NCBI GenBank assembly: GCA_947482805.1
Contig: CANKLK010000052.1
Location: 1-12,828, forward strand
Reading direction: 5' to 3'
DNA length: 12,828 bases
Source of the DNA: Flavobacteriaceae bacterium
GTDB taxonomy: Bacteria; Bacteroidota; Bacteroidia; Flavobacteriales; Flavobacteriaceae
Shown here: positions 1 through 6,756 of the stretch, piece after piece
Layout: each line of letters begins with the position of its first letter
Position numbering within the stretch: position 1 is the first letter of the stretch
The notes under the pieces: model-generated
The model's input: the letters and a program-made list of their open reading frames with translations, nothing else
The model's database searches: none
Told to the model about the DNA's origin: nothing
Position numbers and translations under genes: made by a program

Positions 1-4
1 ACTC

Positions 5-32
5 TTGAAATCTAAATTAATATGTACTTTTG
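5..32 (+). promoter_or_regulatory. Candidate promoter of the OmpA-like lipoprotein gene
   Basis: TTG at 5-7 and TACTTTTG at 25-32 are 17 bases apart. This fits the flavobacterial pattern TTG-N17-23-TAnnTTTG known from promoter studies in Flavobacterium johnsoniae. The start codon lies 24 bases after the -7 box, leaving a short A/T-rich leader. The match is by eye and no transcription start is known. Confidence 0.6.
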
Positions 33-56
33 TTAAAATTTTAATTACACTATCTT

Positions 57-893
57 ATGAAAAAAGTAATTTTTGCACTTTCGTTGGTTGCCCTTACTCT
101 AACCTCTTGTGGCACAAAGAAAAAAATTGCCGCTTTAGAAGCTCAAAACAAAGAATGCCAAGACTTATTGAATTCAACTACCGTTAAATTGAACTTATGT
201 CTTTCTGAAAAAGATGCACTTTCTAAACAGAACGATTACTTGAAACAAAACAATTCTGATTTGATTAACAGTTCCAAAGAAATAACACTGTTAAGCACAA
301 AAGGTGCTCAAAATTTAGAAAAATCATTAGAAAGTTTAAAAGAAAAAGACCTTAAAATCACTCGTCTTCAAGATGCTTTAACTAAAAAAGACAGCGTTAC
401 TTTGGCATTGGTTACCAGTTTAAAAAGCTCAGTTGGCATTACTGATCCAGACATTGAAATCAACGTAGAAAAAGGGGTAGTTTTCATATCTATTGCCGAT
501 AAATTATTATTCAAAAGCGGAAGTTACGTAGTAAGTGACAAAGCTAAAGAAGTATTAGGCAAAGTAGCTAAAGTAATCAACAGCAGACCAACATTTGAGT
601 GTATGGTTGAAGGTCATACCGATAATGTACCTTTTACAGGAAATGCTATATTGTTAGACAACTGGGATTTAAGTGTAAAACGTTCTACGGCTATTGTCAG
701 AGTTTTGACAAAAGATTTAGGAGTAAAACCATCGCAATTAATCGCAGCCGGAAGAAGCGAATTTATTCCGTTAGTGGATAACAATTCTGCGGATAACAGA
801 GCAAAAAACAGAAGAACGCGTGTAGTAATTTTACCAAAAATTGATGAGTTCTACGAAATGATTGAAAATGAAATGAAGAATCAGAAAAAGTAG
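57..893 (+). CDS. OmpA-family peptidoglycan-binding lipoprotein
   Basis: This 278-residue protein probably tethers the outer membrane to peptidoglycan. Residues 1-17 form a lipoprotein signal peptide ending in the lipobox LTSC, with the lipidated cysteine at 18. The next residues are G-T-K-K-K; they lack the acidic stretch of Bacteroidota lipoprotein export signals, which suggests (inference) that it faces the periplasm. Residues about 23-120 are rich in K, E, L, N and Q with heptad-like spacing and look like a coiled-coil stalk. Residues about 140-260 are an OmpA C-terminal domain: HTDN at 187-190, NWDLS at 202-206, Arg209 and the NRAKNRRTR stretch at 247-255. The Asp and Arg expected to bind diaminopimelate are present. 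There is no beta-barrel. The gene stands alone with its own promoter and terminator. Confidence 0.93.
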   Translation: MKKVIFALSLVALTLTSCGTKKKIAALEAQNKECQDLLNSTTVKLNLCLSEKDALSKQNDYLKQNNSDLINSSKEITLLSTKGAQNLEKSLESLKEKDLKITRLQDALTKKDSVTLALVTSLKSSVGITDPDIEINVEKGVVFISIADKLLFKSGSYVVSDKAKEVLGKVAKVINSRPTFECMVEGHTDNVPFTGNAILLDNWDLSVKRSTAIVRVLTKDLGVKPSQLIAAGRSEFIPLVDNNSADNRAKNRRTRVVILPKIDEFYEMIENEMKNQKK

Positions 894-914
894 GCAGTCG
901 CAATTTGCAGTTTC
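890..914. repeat. Degenerate ACTG-type low-complexity tract
   Basis: Read on the minus strand this gives GAAACTGCAAATTGCGACTG, a chain of A-C-T-G and T-G-C words resembling the clearer ACTGAG tract at 968-1021. It begins at the lipoprotein stop codon and ends just before the terminator stem. It is short and degenerate, so the family assignment is tentative. Confidence 0.35.
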
Positions 915-916
915 AT

Positions 917-948
917 AAAAACGTCTTAAAAATTAGGACGTTTTTTTA
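917..948 (+). terminator. Rho-independent terminator after the OmpA-like gene, possibly bidirectional
   Basis: The arms AAAAACGTC (917-925) and GACGTTTTT (937-945) pair perfectly. The stem extends inward through one G-U pair and three A-U pairs to a three-base loop. Seven Ts follow the GACG from 941 to 947. It starts 24 bases after the lipoprotein stop. On the minus strand the same stem ends in five Us, so it may also stop transcripts coming from the YrdC-like gene that converges from the right. Confidence 0.88.
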
Positions 949-967
949 TTTAAACATAATGCTGTAA

Positions 968-1030
968 ACTGAGACTGAGACTGATTACTAAAACTGAAAC
1001 TGAGACTGAAGCTGAGACTGATTACTAAAA
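968..1030. repeat. ACTGAG hexamer repeat tract with an internal 19-bp direct repeat
   Basis: The tract reads ACTGAG, ACTGAG, ACTGAT at 968-985, then five units of the form ACTGA or GCTGA between 992 and 1021. CTGAGACTGATTACTAAAA occurs exactly twice, at 975-993 and 1012-1030, a period of 37 bases. The second copy runs through the stop codon (1025-1027) and into the last sense codon of the YrdC-like gene. The tract fills most of the space between that stop codon and the convergent terminator. Confidence 0.85.
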
Positions 1031-1645
1031 TATATCCGGATCGCCTTTACCTTCTCGAATGACTACTGGTTCATAACCCGATAAATCGATTATTGTTGAA
1101 CCTACATTATCGCCATAACCACCATCAATTACTAAGTCAACCAAGTGTTGCCATTTTTCAAAAATCAATTCCGGGTCAGTAGAATACTCTAAAACTTCAT
1201 CATCATCGTGAATGGAAGTTGAGACAATTGGGTTTCCTAACATTCGAACAATGTCTAATGCAATAGTATTATCAGGTACGCGAATACCCACAGTTTTCTT
1301 TTTGCGGAATGCTGACGGCAAATCGTTATTGCCCGGCAAAATAAAAGTATAAGGTCCAGGTAATGCGCGTTTTAAAATTTTAAAAGTTGGCGTATCTATT
1401 TGCTTCACATAATCAGAAAGATTACTTAAATCGCTGCAAACAAAAGAAAAATTAGCTTTCTCCAACTTAATCCCTTTGATTTTGGCAATGCGTTCCAATG
1501 CTTTGGTATTGGTAATGTCACAACCCAAACCATAAACGGTATCGGTTGGATAAATAACCAACCCTCCACTTTTTAAAACATCAACAACCTTTTTAATAGC
1601 AGCTTCGCTAGGTTTGTCTTCATATATTTTTATGAATTCGGCCAT
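1025..1645 (-). CDS. YrdC-fold protein, YciO-like (usually annotated L-threonylcarbamoyladenylate synthase)
   Basis: This 206-residue protein consists of a single YrdC domain. The fold is shown by YPTDTVYGLG at 32-41, PGPYTFIL at 96-103, the GIRVP segment at 120-124 and the STIIDLS...VVIREG ending. TsaC/Sua5 relatives make threonylcarbamoyl-AMP from threonine, bicarbonate and ATP for the t6A base of tRNA. This copy differs at positions that define the active enzymes: AKIKGIK at 54-60 where a KxR motif is expected, and STSIHDDDE at 142-150 where S-x-N is expected. Its length and its NFSFVCSDLS segment resemble E. coli YciO, a paralogue whose cellular role is unsettled. The fold is certain and the enzymatic role is not. 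The gene lies 87 bases downstream of the helicase on the same strand. Confidence 0.88.
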   Translation of the reverse strand: MAEFIKIYEDKPSEAAIKKVVDVLKSGGLVIYPTDTVYGLGCDITNTKALERIAKIKGIKLEKANFSFVCSDLSNLSDYVKQIDTPTFKILKRALPGPYTFILPGNNDLPSAFRKKKTVGIRVPDNTIALDIVRMLGNPIVSTSIHDDDEVLEYSTDPELIFEKWQHLVDLVIDGGYGDNVGSTIIDLSGYEPVVIREGKGDPDIF

Positions 1646-1660
1646 TTATTTATGCTGAAA

Positions 1661-1683
1661 GCCTTAAGCATTGTGCTTCAGGC
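1661..1683 (-). other. Stem-loop in the leader of the YrdC-like gene
   Basis: The arms at 1661-1670 and 1674-1683 pair at nine of ten positions around a three-base loop. On the minus strand the structure ends 15 bases before the start codon at 1645. Only three Us follow the stem, so it is a poor terminator. It could be a leader structure, an RNA-processing site between helicase and YrdC-like messages, or part of the local repeat tract. Confidence 0.5.
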
Positions 1684-1699
1684 GTTAAATTATTTATTC

Positions 1700-1707
1700 C
1701 AAAGCTA
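1700..1707 (-). promoter_or_regulatory. Candidate -7 box for the YrdC-like gene
   Basis: On the minus strand this reads TAGCTTTG, a match to TAnnTTTG, 54 bases upstream of the start codon at 1645. No TTG lies 17-23 bases further upstream. The box lies partly inside the heptamer repeat tract, so it may be coincidental. The gene could instead be read through from the helicase. Confidence 0.3.
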
Positions 1708-1732
1708 ATGGCTTATTGCCTATAGCTTATAG
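1705..1732 (-). repeat. Four degenerate heptamers abutting the helicase stop codon
   Basis: On the minus strand the tract reads CTATAAG, CTATAGG, CAATAAG, CCATTAG in strict 7-base register. It starts on the base after the helicase TAA (1733-1735). Every unit starts with C and has T at its fourth position; all but the second end in AG. This word family is different from the other repeats in the window. Confidence 0.7.
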
Positions 1733-4057
1733 TTATCCAATCACATCCAACTTCGCAAAACGAAGTAATAGCTTCTTAATTCCACCTACTTCAAATTTTA
1801 TTTCTGCTTTTTTATCAGCGCCGGCACCTTCTAAACTAACAACTTCGCCTTTACCAAATCGCTCGTGTATGACTATATTCCCAATGGTTAATTTACTGTC
1901 AAACAAATTCGAATTACTCGGGGCATTTCCAATTGGTTTCAATTTACGAATATTCGCCGATGAAACTGGTTCATCACCATATTTTTTTGGAGGAGTTCCT
2001 GCGGTTGGTTTAGCCAATCGCAATTTGGATTTATCAATATCACCAAAAATATCCAAATCGATGGTTGGTTTATATCGATAACCTGAATCCATCGGGTTTA
2101 TATATTCAAGATACTCATCTTTTATTTCTTCAATAAAACGAGAAGGTTCACTATCGACCAATTTACCCCAACGGTAACGCGATTGCGCATAGGTTAAATA
2201 CGCCTGATGTTCGGCTCGGGTTAAGGCAACATAAAACAACCTTCTTTCTTCTTCGAGTTCACTTCTTGTATTCAAACTCATCGCACTCGGAAACAAATCT
2301 TCTTCCATTCCAACTACAAAGACATACGGGAACTCCAAACCTTTTGCCAAGTGAATCGTCATCAAAGCTACTCTATCGTCATCGCCTGTATCTCTGTCTA
2401 AATCGGTAGCCAATGCTACGTCTTCTAAAAACTCGGATAAAGCGCCTCGAGCGCCATCAATTTCTCTTTGGCCTTCGATGAAATCTTTTATACCACCCAT
2501 TAAGGTTTCAATATTCTCTATTCGAGCAATTCCTTCGGGCGTTCCGTCTTTTTTGAGTTCCTGAATTAAGCCTGTTTTTTTGGCAACATGTTCTGTTAAT
2601 ACAAAGGCATCCTGCTGTTCGTTGATAATTTGAAAACTCTTAATCATTGTCACAAAATCTTCCAGCTTTTGCTTGGTTCCTGAGTTTAATTTCAAATCAA
2701 TCTTATCGATGTTTTCCATCACCTCAAAAACGGAACGTTTATAATGATTGGCGGCAACAGTAAGTTTTTCAATAGTTGTATCTCCAATGCCACGAGCCGG
2801 ATAATTGATTACACGAACTAATGCTTCTTCGTCTTTTGGATTAATAACCAAACGTAAATAACACAATACATCTTTGATTTCCTTTCGTTGATAGAAAGAC
2901 AAACCTCCATAAATTCGATACGGAATATCGCGTTTACGCAAAGCATCTTCCATGGCGCGAGATTGCGCATTGGTTCGGTACAAAATGGCAAACTGACCAT
3001 TTAACATTTGGTTGCGCATCTTTTGTTCAAAGATTTCACCGGCTACAAACCGGCCTTCTTCTCCATCGGTAATACTACGATGCACTTTTATTTTTGGACC
3101 AAAATCATTTGCTGTCCAAACTATTTTATCAAGCTTGGTTTTATTCTTATCGATGATGGAATTAGCAGCTTCAACAATGTTTTTTGTAGAACGATAATTT
3201 TGTTCTAATCGATACGTTTTTACATTTTCATAATCCTTTTGGAAGTTGAGAATGTTATTGATATTGGCACCACGAAATGCATAGATACTTTGGGCATCAT
3301 CGCCTACGACACAAATATTTTGAAATCTATCACTCAACGCTCGAACGATTAAATACTGTGAGTGGTTGGTATCTTGGTACTCATCAACCAAAATGTATCG
3401 GAATCGGTCTTGGTATTTGGCTAATACATCGGGAAAACGGTTTAAGAGTTCGTTGGTTTTTAATAACAAATCATCAAAATCCATGACGCCCGCTTTGAAA
3501 CATCTGTCAACATAATTGGCATAAATTTCTCCCAAACGTGGCTTTTTGCTCATGGCATCCTGCTCTTGTAATTCGGGATTGTTTAGATATGCTTTAACGG
3601 TAATTAATGAATTTTTATACGATGATATTCTGCCCAAGATTTGTTTTGGTTTATAAATATCTTTATCCAATTGCATTTCTTTGATAATAGCCGAAATCAA
3701 TCTAACACTATCTTGTGTATCATAAATAGTAAAGTTGGAAGGAAAGCCTAATTTATCAGCTTCGCTTCTTAAAATTCGTGCAAAAACAGAATGGAAAGTT
3801 CCCATCCAAAGATTTTTGGCTTCATTCGTTCCGACTATATCAGCGATACGCTTTTTCATTTCGCGTGCGGCTTTGTTGGTAAACGTCAATGCCAAAATAT
3901 TAAACGCATCCACACCCAAACTCATCAAATAGGAAATACGAACCGTCAGTACTCGGGTTTTCCCTGAACCGGCACCGGCAATAATAATCATTGGGCCGTC
4001 TTTCTGAAAAACAGGTTGTTGTTGGGCTTCGTTAAGTTGGGAAATGTAGTGTTGCAT
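1733..4057 (-). CDS. uvrD: UvrD/PcrA-type superfamily 1 DNA helicase
   Basis: This is an ATP-dependent 3'-5' DNA helicase of 774 residues, a normal length for the family, acting in excision and mismatch repair and in clearing proteins from DNA. All SF1A motifs are visible: Walker A AGAGSGKT at 27-34, motif Ia around LTFTNKAAREM at 57-67, motif II DEYQDT at 225-230, motif III GDDAQSIYAFRG at 252-263, motif IV near LEQNYRST at 284-291, motif V TIHLAKGLEFPYVFVVG at 567-583, and motif VI EERRLFYVALTRA at 603-615. The C-terminal roughly 50 residues (IVIHERFGKGEVVSLEG onward) are the small Tudor-like domain of PcrA/UvrD that contacts RNA polymerase in PcrA. The ATG at 4057 begins MQHYISQLNEAQQQPV, just ahead of the Q motif, as expected. 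UvrD and PcrA cannot be told apart from sequence alone. Confidence 0.96.
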   Translation of the reverse strand: MQHYISQLNEAQQQPVFQKDGPMIIIAGAGSGKTRVLTVRISYLMSLGVDAFNILALTFTNKAAREMKKRIADIVGTNEAKNLWMGTFHSVFARILRSEADKLGFPSNFTIYDTQDSVRLISAIIKEMQLDKDIYKPKQILGRISSYKNSLITVKAYLNNPELQEQDAMSKKPRLGEIYANYVDRCFKAGVMDFDDLLLKTNELLNRFPDVLAKYQDRFRYILVDEYQDTNHSQYLIVRALSDRFQNICVVGDDAQSIYAFRGANINNILNFQKDYENVKTYRLEQNYRSTKNIVEAANSIIDKNKTKLDKIVWTANDFGPKIKVHRSITDGEEGRFVAGEIFEQKMRNQMLNGQFAILYRTNAQSRAMEDALRKRDIPYRIYGGLSFYQRKEIKDVLCYLRLVINPKDEEALVRVINYPARGIGDTTIEKLTVAANHYKRSVFEVMENIDKIDLKLNSGTKQKLEDFVTMIKSFQIINEQQDAFVLTEHVAKKTGLIQELKKDGTPEGIARIENIETLMGGIKDFIEGQREIDGARGALSEFLEDVALATDLDRDTGDDDRVALMTIHLAKGLEFPYVFVVGMEEDLFPSAMSLNTRSELEEERRLFYVALTRAEHQAYLTYAQSRYRWGKLVDSEPSRFIEEIKDEYLEYINPMDSGYRYKPTIDLDIFGDIDKSKLRLAKPTAGTPPKKYGDEPVSSANIRKLKPIGNAPSNSNLFDSKLTIGNIVIHERFGKGEVVSLEGAGADKKAEIKFEVGGIKKLLLRFAKLDVIG

Positions 4058-4067
4058 TAAAAAAGTA

Positions 4068-4099
4068 CCTAAGTTACTGAGTCGCTGAGTTGCTGAGTT
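4068..4099. repeat. Octamer tandem repeat in the helicase leader
   Basis: On the plus strand four units follow in 8-base register: CCTAAGTT, ACTGAGTC, GCTGAGTT, GCTGAGTT. The last two are identical. The tract lies between the proposed helicase -7 box (4116-4123) and the start codon at 4057, so it would form most of the 5' untranslated leader of the helicase message. Confidence 0.75.
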
Positions 4100-4115
4100 T
4101 AAAAATCGTTTTGGA

Positions 4116-4146
4116 CAAATTTAATGTTAGTTGACTTCAATTGCAA
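4116..4146 (-). promoter_or_regulatory. Candidate helicase promoter
   Basis: On the minus strand TTG (4146-4144) is followed after 20 bases by TAAATTTG (4123-4116). Both elements and the spacing fit the flavobacterial consensus TTG-N17-23-TAnnTTTG. Transcription would start near 4109 and give a leader of about 50 bases that carries the octamer repeat. Confidence 0.65.
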
Positions 4147-4169
4147 TATAGATTTACTATTTATTCTAT

Positions 4170-4177
4170 TATATTTG
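4170..4177 (+). promoter_or_regulatory. Candidate -7 box of the small membrane protein gene
   Basis: TATATTTG matches TAnnTTTG exactly and ends 26 bases before the start codon at 4204. The nearest upstream TTG (4141-4143) is 26 bases away, slightly outside the usual 17-23, so only the -7 element is well supported. It is divergent from the helicase promoter, and the two -33 regions meet at TTGCAA (4141-4146). Confidence 0.5.
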
Positions 4178-4203
4178 TGAACAATTTTAGACACTAATTA
4201 ACT

Positions 4204-4728
4204 ATGAACTCAGATAAAATTTTAGAATTACTAATGTATGCTGTTCCTTCACTGATAACTGGTGGTGTAGCGTATTATTTGTTTGATAATTACTTCAAAG
4301 ATCAACAAAATACGAGACGTTGGTTGTTGCAAAAAGAAAATCAGAAACATTCATTGCCATTGCGTTTGCAGGCGTATGAACGATTGGCTTTGTTTTTAGA
4401 GCGCATCAACCCGGCGAAGTTGTTGATTAGAGTAGCACCTTTGAGCGACAATAAAATAGATTATCAAAACCTTTTGATTCATCATATTGAACAAGAATAC
4501 GAGCATAACATCACGCAACAAGTATATATTACAAGTGAACTATGGACGATGCTTTTGACTGCCAAAAATACTATCATTCAAAATATCAGAAAAACCACTT
4601 TGGATGAAAGTGTAACTACTGCTGACCAACTAAGGGAAAAGATTTTGAGTAATTTATTGAACGGACAATCTGCAAGTACGGTAGCACTTAGTTATTTAAA
4701 AAATGAAGTCGCTGAAGTTTTAGGATAA
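4204..4728 (+). CDS. Small membrane-anchored protein of unknown function (DUF7935-like)
   Basis: This 174-residue protein has no assigned function. Residues about 8-27 are hydrophobic (LLMYAVPSLITGGVAYYLF) and predict one N-terminal transmembrane helix. The remaining 145 residues are soluble, charged and probably helical, with a QNTRRWLLQKENQKHSLPLRLQAYERL-type region at about 35-62 (split here by description: basic, then the LPLRLQAYERL core). From memory, similar single-helix proteins with the same LPLRLQAYERL and INP core are widespread in Flavobacteriia and are listed as DUF7935; I could not check this. It has its own promoter-like box, is divergent from the helicase and converges on dsbD with only 30 bases between the stops. 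Nothing in the sequence suggests an enzyme. Confidence 0.85.
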   Translation: MNSDKILELLMYAVPSLITGGVAYYLFDNYFKDQQNTRRWLLQKENQKHSLPLRLQAYERLALFLERINPAKLLIRVAPLSDNKIDYQNLLIHHIEQEYEHNITQQVYITSELWTMLLTAKNTIIQNIRKTTLDESVTTADQLREKILSNLLNGQSASTVALSYLKNEVAEVLG

Positions 4729-4735
4729 AAGCATC

Positions 4736-4756
4736 CTTCTCAAGAGAAAGATTTTT
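4736..4756. terminator. Weak hairpin between convergent stop codons
   Basis: CTTCTC and GAGAAAG form a short imperfect stem with a tight loop, followed on the plus strand by ATTTTT. It lies in the 30-base gap between the small membrane protein gene and dsbD. It could act as a weak terminator for the plus-strand gene. The stem is short, so support is low. Confidence 0.3.
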
Positions 4757-4758
4757 GT

Positions 4759-6756
4759 TTATTTAAATTTTGAAATTCCGCCTTTTAGCCAAGCTAAGTA
4801 GTCATCGATGTTTGGAGTGTAAGCTACTGGTGTATTTAATTCTTTTTCATTTAAATCTAAAAGAACATATAGCGGCCTTGAATTATTGTTAAATCTCGTA
4901 ATTTGAAATTCACTCCATTTCTTCCCAATGGTATTGATTTCTTTACCTTCTTTGGTTGTATACTGTTCTGCTTTCGGTAATTCCTTTTTATCATCTCCAT
5001 ACAATGAAATAAGTACTACTTCGTTCTTCAGAATGTTAAATACTTTTTCATCCGACCAAACATTGCTTTCCATCAATCGGCAATTGACACATTGCTTTCC
5101 TGTGAAGTCAATCATTATTGGTTTATTCACTTTTTTAGCATATTCTACTCCAGTTTTATAATCGGTGAAAGAAACTAAATTATGGACTGTTAATTCAGCT
5201 CCTGCTGGCAATTGCTCATTATATTCTGTTGCTTTATTGCCAAATCCTTGTGGACTTTCACTATAAGTTTGTGGTGGTGGAAAAGCCGAAATTAATTTAA
5301 GTGGAGAACCCCAAAGTCCTGGAATCAAATACACTGTAAACGCTAGGGAAGAAATAGCTAAGAGTAATCTTCCAACAGATAAATGTGAAAGCGGACTGTC
5401 ATGAGGTAATGTTATTTTTCCTAAAAGATACAGCGACAAACCAGCAAAAATGGCAATCCAAATAGCTATAAAAACTTCTCTGTGCAACCAATGCAAATCT
5501 AATCCTATATCAGCATTGGAAAGAAACTTGAATGCCAATGCTAATTCAACGAAACCAAAAACAACCTTAACAGTATTTAACCAACCGCCTGATTTTGGCA
5601 TATTTCCTAACAACGTTGGTGCTAAGGCAAAAAACATAAAAGGCAATGACAATCCAAATCCGAATCCAAGCATGGCTATAGAAAGGATATTTGCTCCACC
5701 ATCAGAATTTAATGAAGTACCAAAAACCAAACCTAAAGCTGGACCAATACATGAAAATGAAACTATAATTAAAGTCAATGCCATGAAAAATATCCCAACC
5801 ATTCCACTTTTGTTAGACGCGTTATCTACTTTATTAGATAACTTGGATGGCATTGTAATTTCGAAAGCTCCAAAGAATGAGATAGCAAAAACAATAAATA
5901 TTATAAAGAAAAAAATGTTTACATAAACATTAGTCGAAATTTCAGAGAAAATATCTCTACTTATTCCCTCAAAAATATGAAATGGAAGTGTAATAGCGAC
6001 ACAAATAAATACTATACAAGCCCCATAAAAAATAGCATTAAATCTTCCTTTGGATTTATTTTTTGCTTGTTTCAAAAAGAAACTTACTGTCATAGGTATC
6101 ATCGGATATACACATGGAGTAAATGTCGCTGCAATACCTCCTAAAAGTGCTAAAATAAAAATAGTCCACAACCCTTTTTTATCTCCTTTTTTTGGTGCTT
6201 CAACAACTACCGAAGGCTTACCTGCTTCTTTTATTTCTTTGTTATTAGTTAATAGTGTGTCGGTTTTTGAGACAGTATCAACTGTCGAAACTACAGCAGT
6301 TTCTTTAATTGCAGGAATAGCAAACGTAAATTGCACATTATCATTTATGCATGCTTGTTTGCAAACTTGATAATCAATTTTTGCTTTTATCGTAGTAATA
6401 TTTGCATTTAGGATTTTTACTTTTTGGGTAAACGTAACCTTTTTTTCAAAGTAATATTCGTCAACTTCAAAGACTTCATTATACTGTTTTTTATAGGGAC
6501 TTTCCTTTACTTTTCCAACCAATTCATAGTTTCCTTTTTCATTTTCAAATGCAAATTCAGCTGGCAACGGTCCATTTTCTGGTGTGAATTGGGAATATAC
6601 ATGCCAACCTTCGTCAATCTTTCCTTGCATTACTAAATTGAATTCGGTTTCAGAGAGTTTCTCTACTTTAGAGGTCCATTTTACTGGTTTAACAATTTGT
6701 GCATTTAAATTGGCTAAAGCCAAAAAAGGCAAAAGAAAAAAAAGTACTTTCTTCAT
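4759..6756 (-). CDS. dsbD: Thiol:disulfide interchange protein DsbD
   Basis: This 665-residue inner-membrane protein carries electrons from cytoplasmic thioredoxin to periplasmic thiol proteins such as disulfide isomerases and cytochrome c maturation factors. Residues 1-19 are a signal peptide, probably cleaved after NLNA. Residues about 25-150 are the DsbD N-terminal domain, with the only cysteines at 132 and 136. About eight transmembrane helices span 194-482 and hold the electron-relay cysteines Cys215 (TPCVYP) and Cys336 (FSCIGP). Residues about 525-665 are a thioredoxin-like domain with CVNC at 556-559. All six cysteines are therefore present, but the N-domain pair is CX3C without the following prolines I would expect. 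The start codon overlaps the tilS stop by one base (TAATG), which implies translational coupling. Confidence 0.95.
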   Translation of the reverse strand: MKKVLFFLLPFLALANLNAQIVKPVKWTSKVEKLSETEFNLVMQGKIDEGWHVYSQFTPENGPLPAEFAFENEKGNYELVGKVKESPYKKQYNEVFEVDEYYFEKKVTFTQKVKILNANITTIKAKIDYQVCKQACINDNVQFTFAIPAIKETAVVSTVDTVSKTDTLLTNNKEIKEAGKPSVVVEAPKKGDKKGLWTIFILALLGGIAATFTPCVYPMIPMTVSFFLKQAKNKSKGRFNAIFYGACIVFICVAITLPFHIFEGISRDIFSEISTNVYVNIFFFIIFIVFAISFFGAFEITMPSKLSNKVDNASNKSGMVGIFFMALTLIIVSFSCIGPALGLVFGTSLNSDGGANILSIAMLGFGFGLSLPFMFFALAPTLLGNMPKSGGWLNTVKVVFGFVELALAFKFLSNADIGLDLHWLHREVFIAIWIAIFAGLSLYLLGKITLPHDSPLSHLSVGRLLLAISSLAFTVYLIPGLWGSPLKLISAFPPPQTYSESPQGFGNKATEYNEQLPAGAELTVHNLVSFTDYKTGVEYAKKVNKPIMIDFTGKQCVNCRLMESNVWSDEKVFNILKNEVVLISLYGDDKKELPKAEQYTTKEGKEINTIGKKWSEFQITRFNNNSRPLYVLLDLNEKELNTPVAYTPNIDDYLAWLKGGISKFK

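Noticed and set aside
5..187. Open frame overlapping the lipoprotein start in another frame
   Set aside because: It overlaps the well-supported lipoprotein, has no family features and starts before that gene's -7 box.
968..1030. CRISPR array or attachment site
   Set aside because: The units are 6-mers with no spacers and no cas genes, and no integrase or phage gene is nearby. It is a tandem low-complexity tract.
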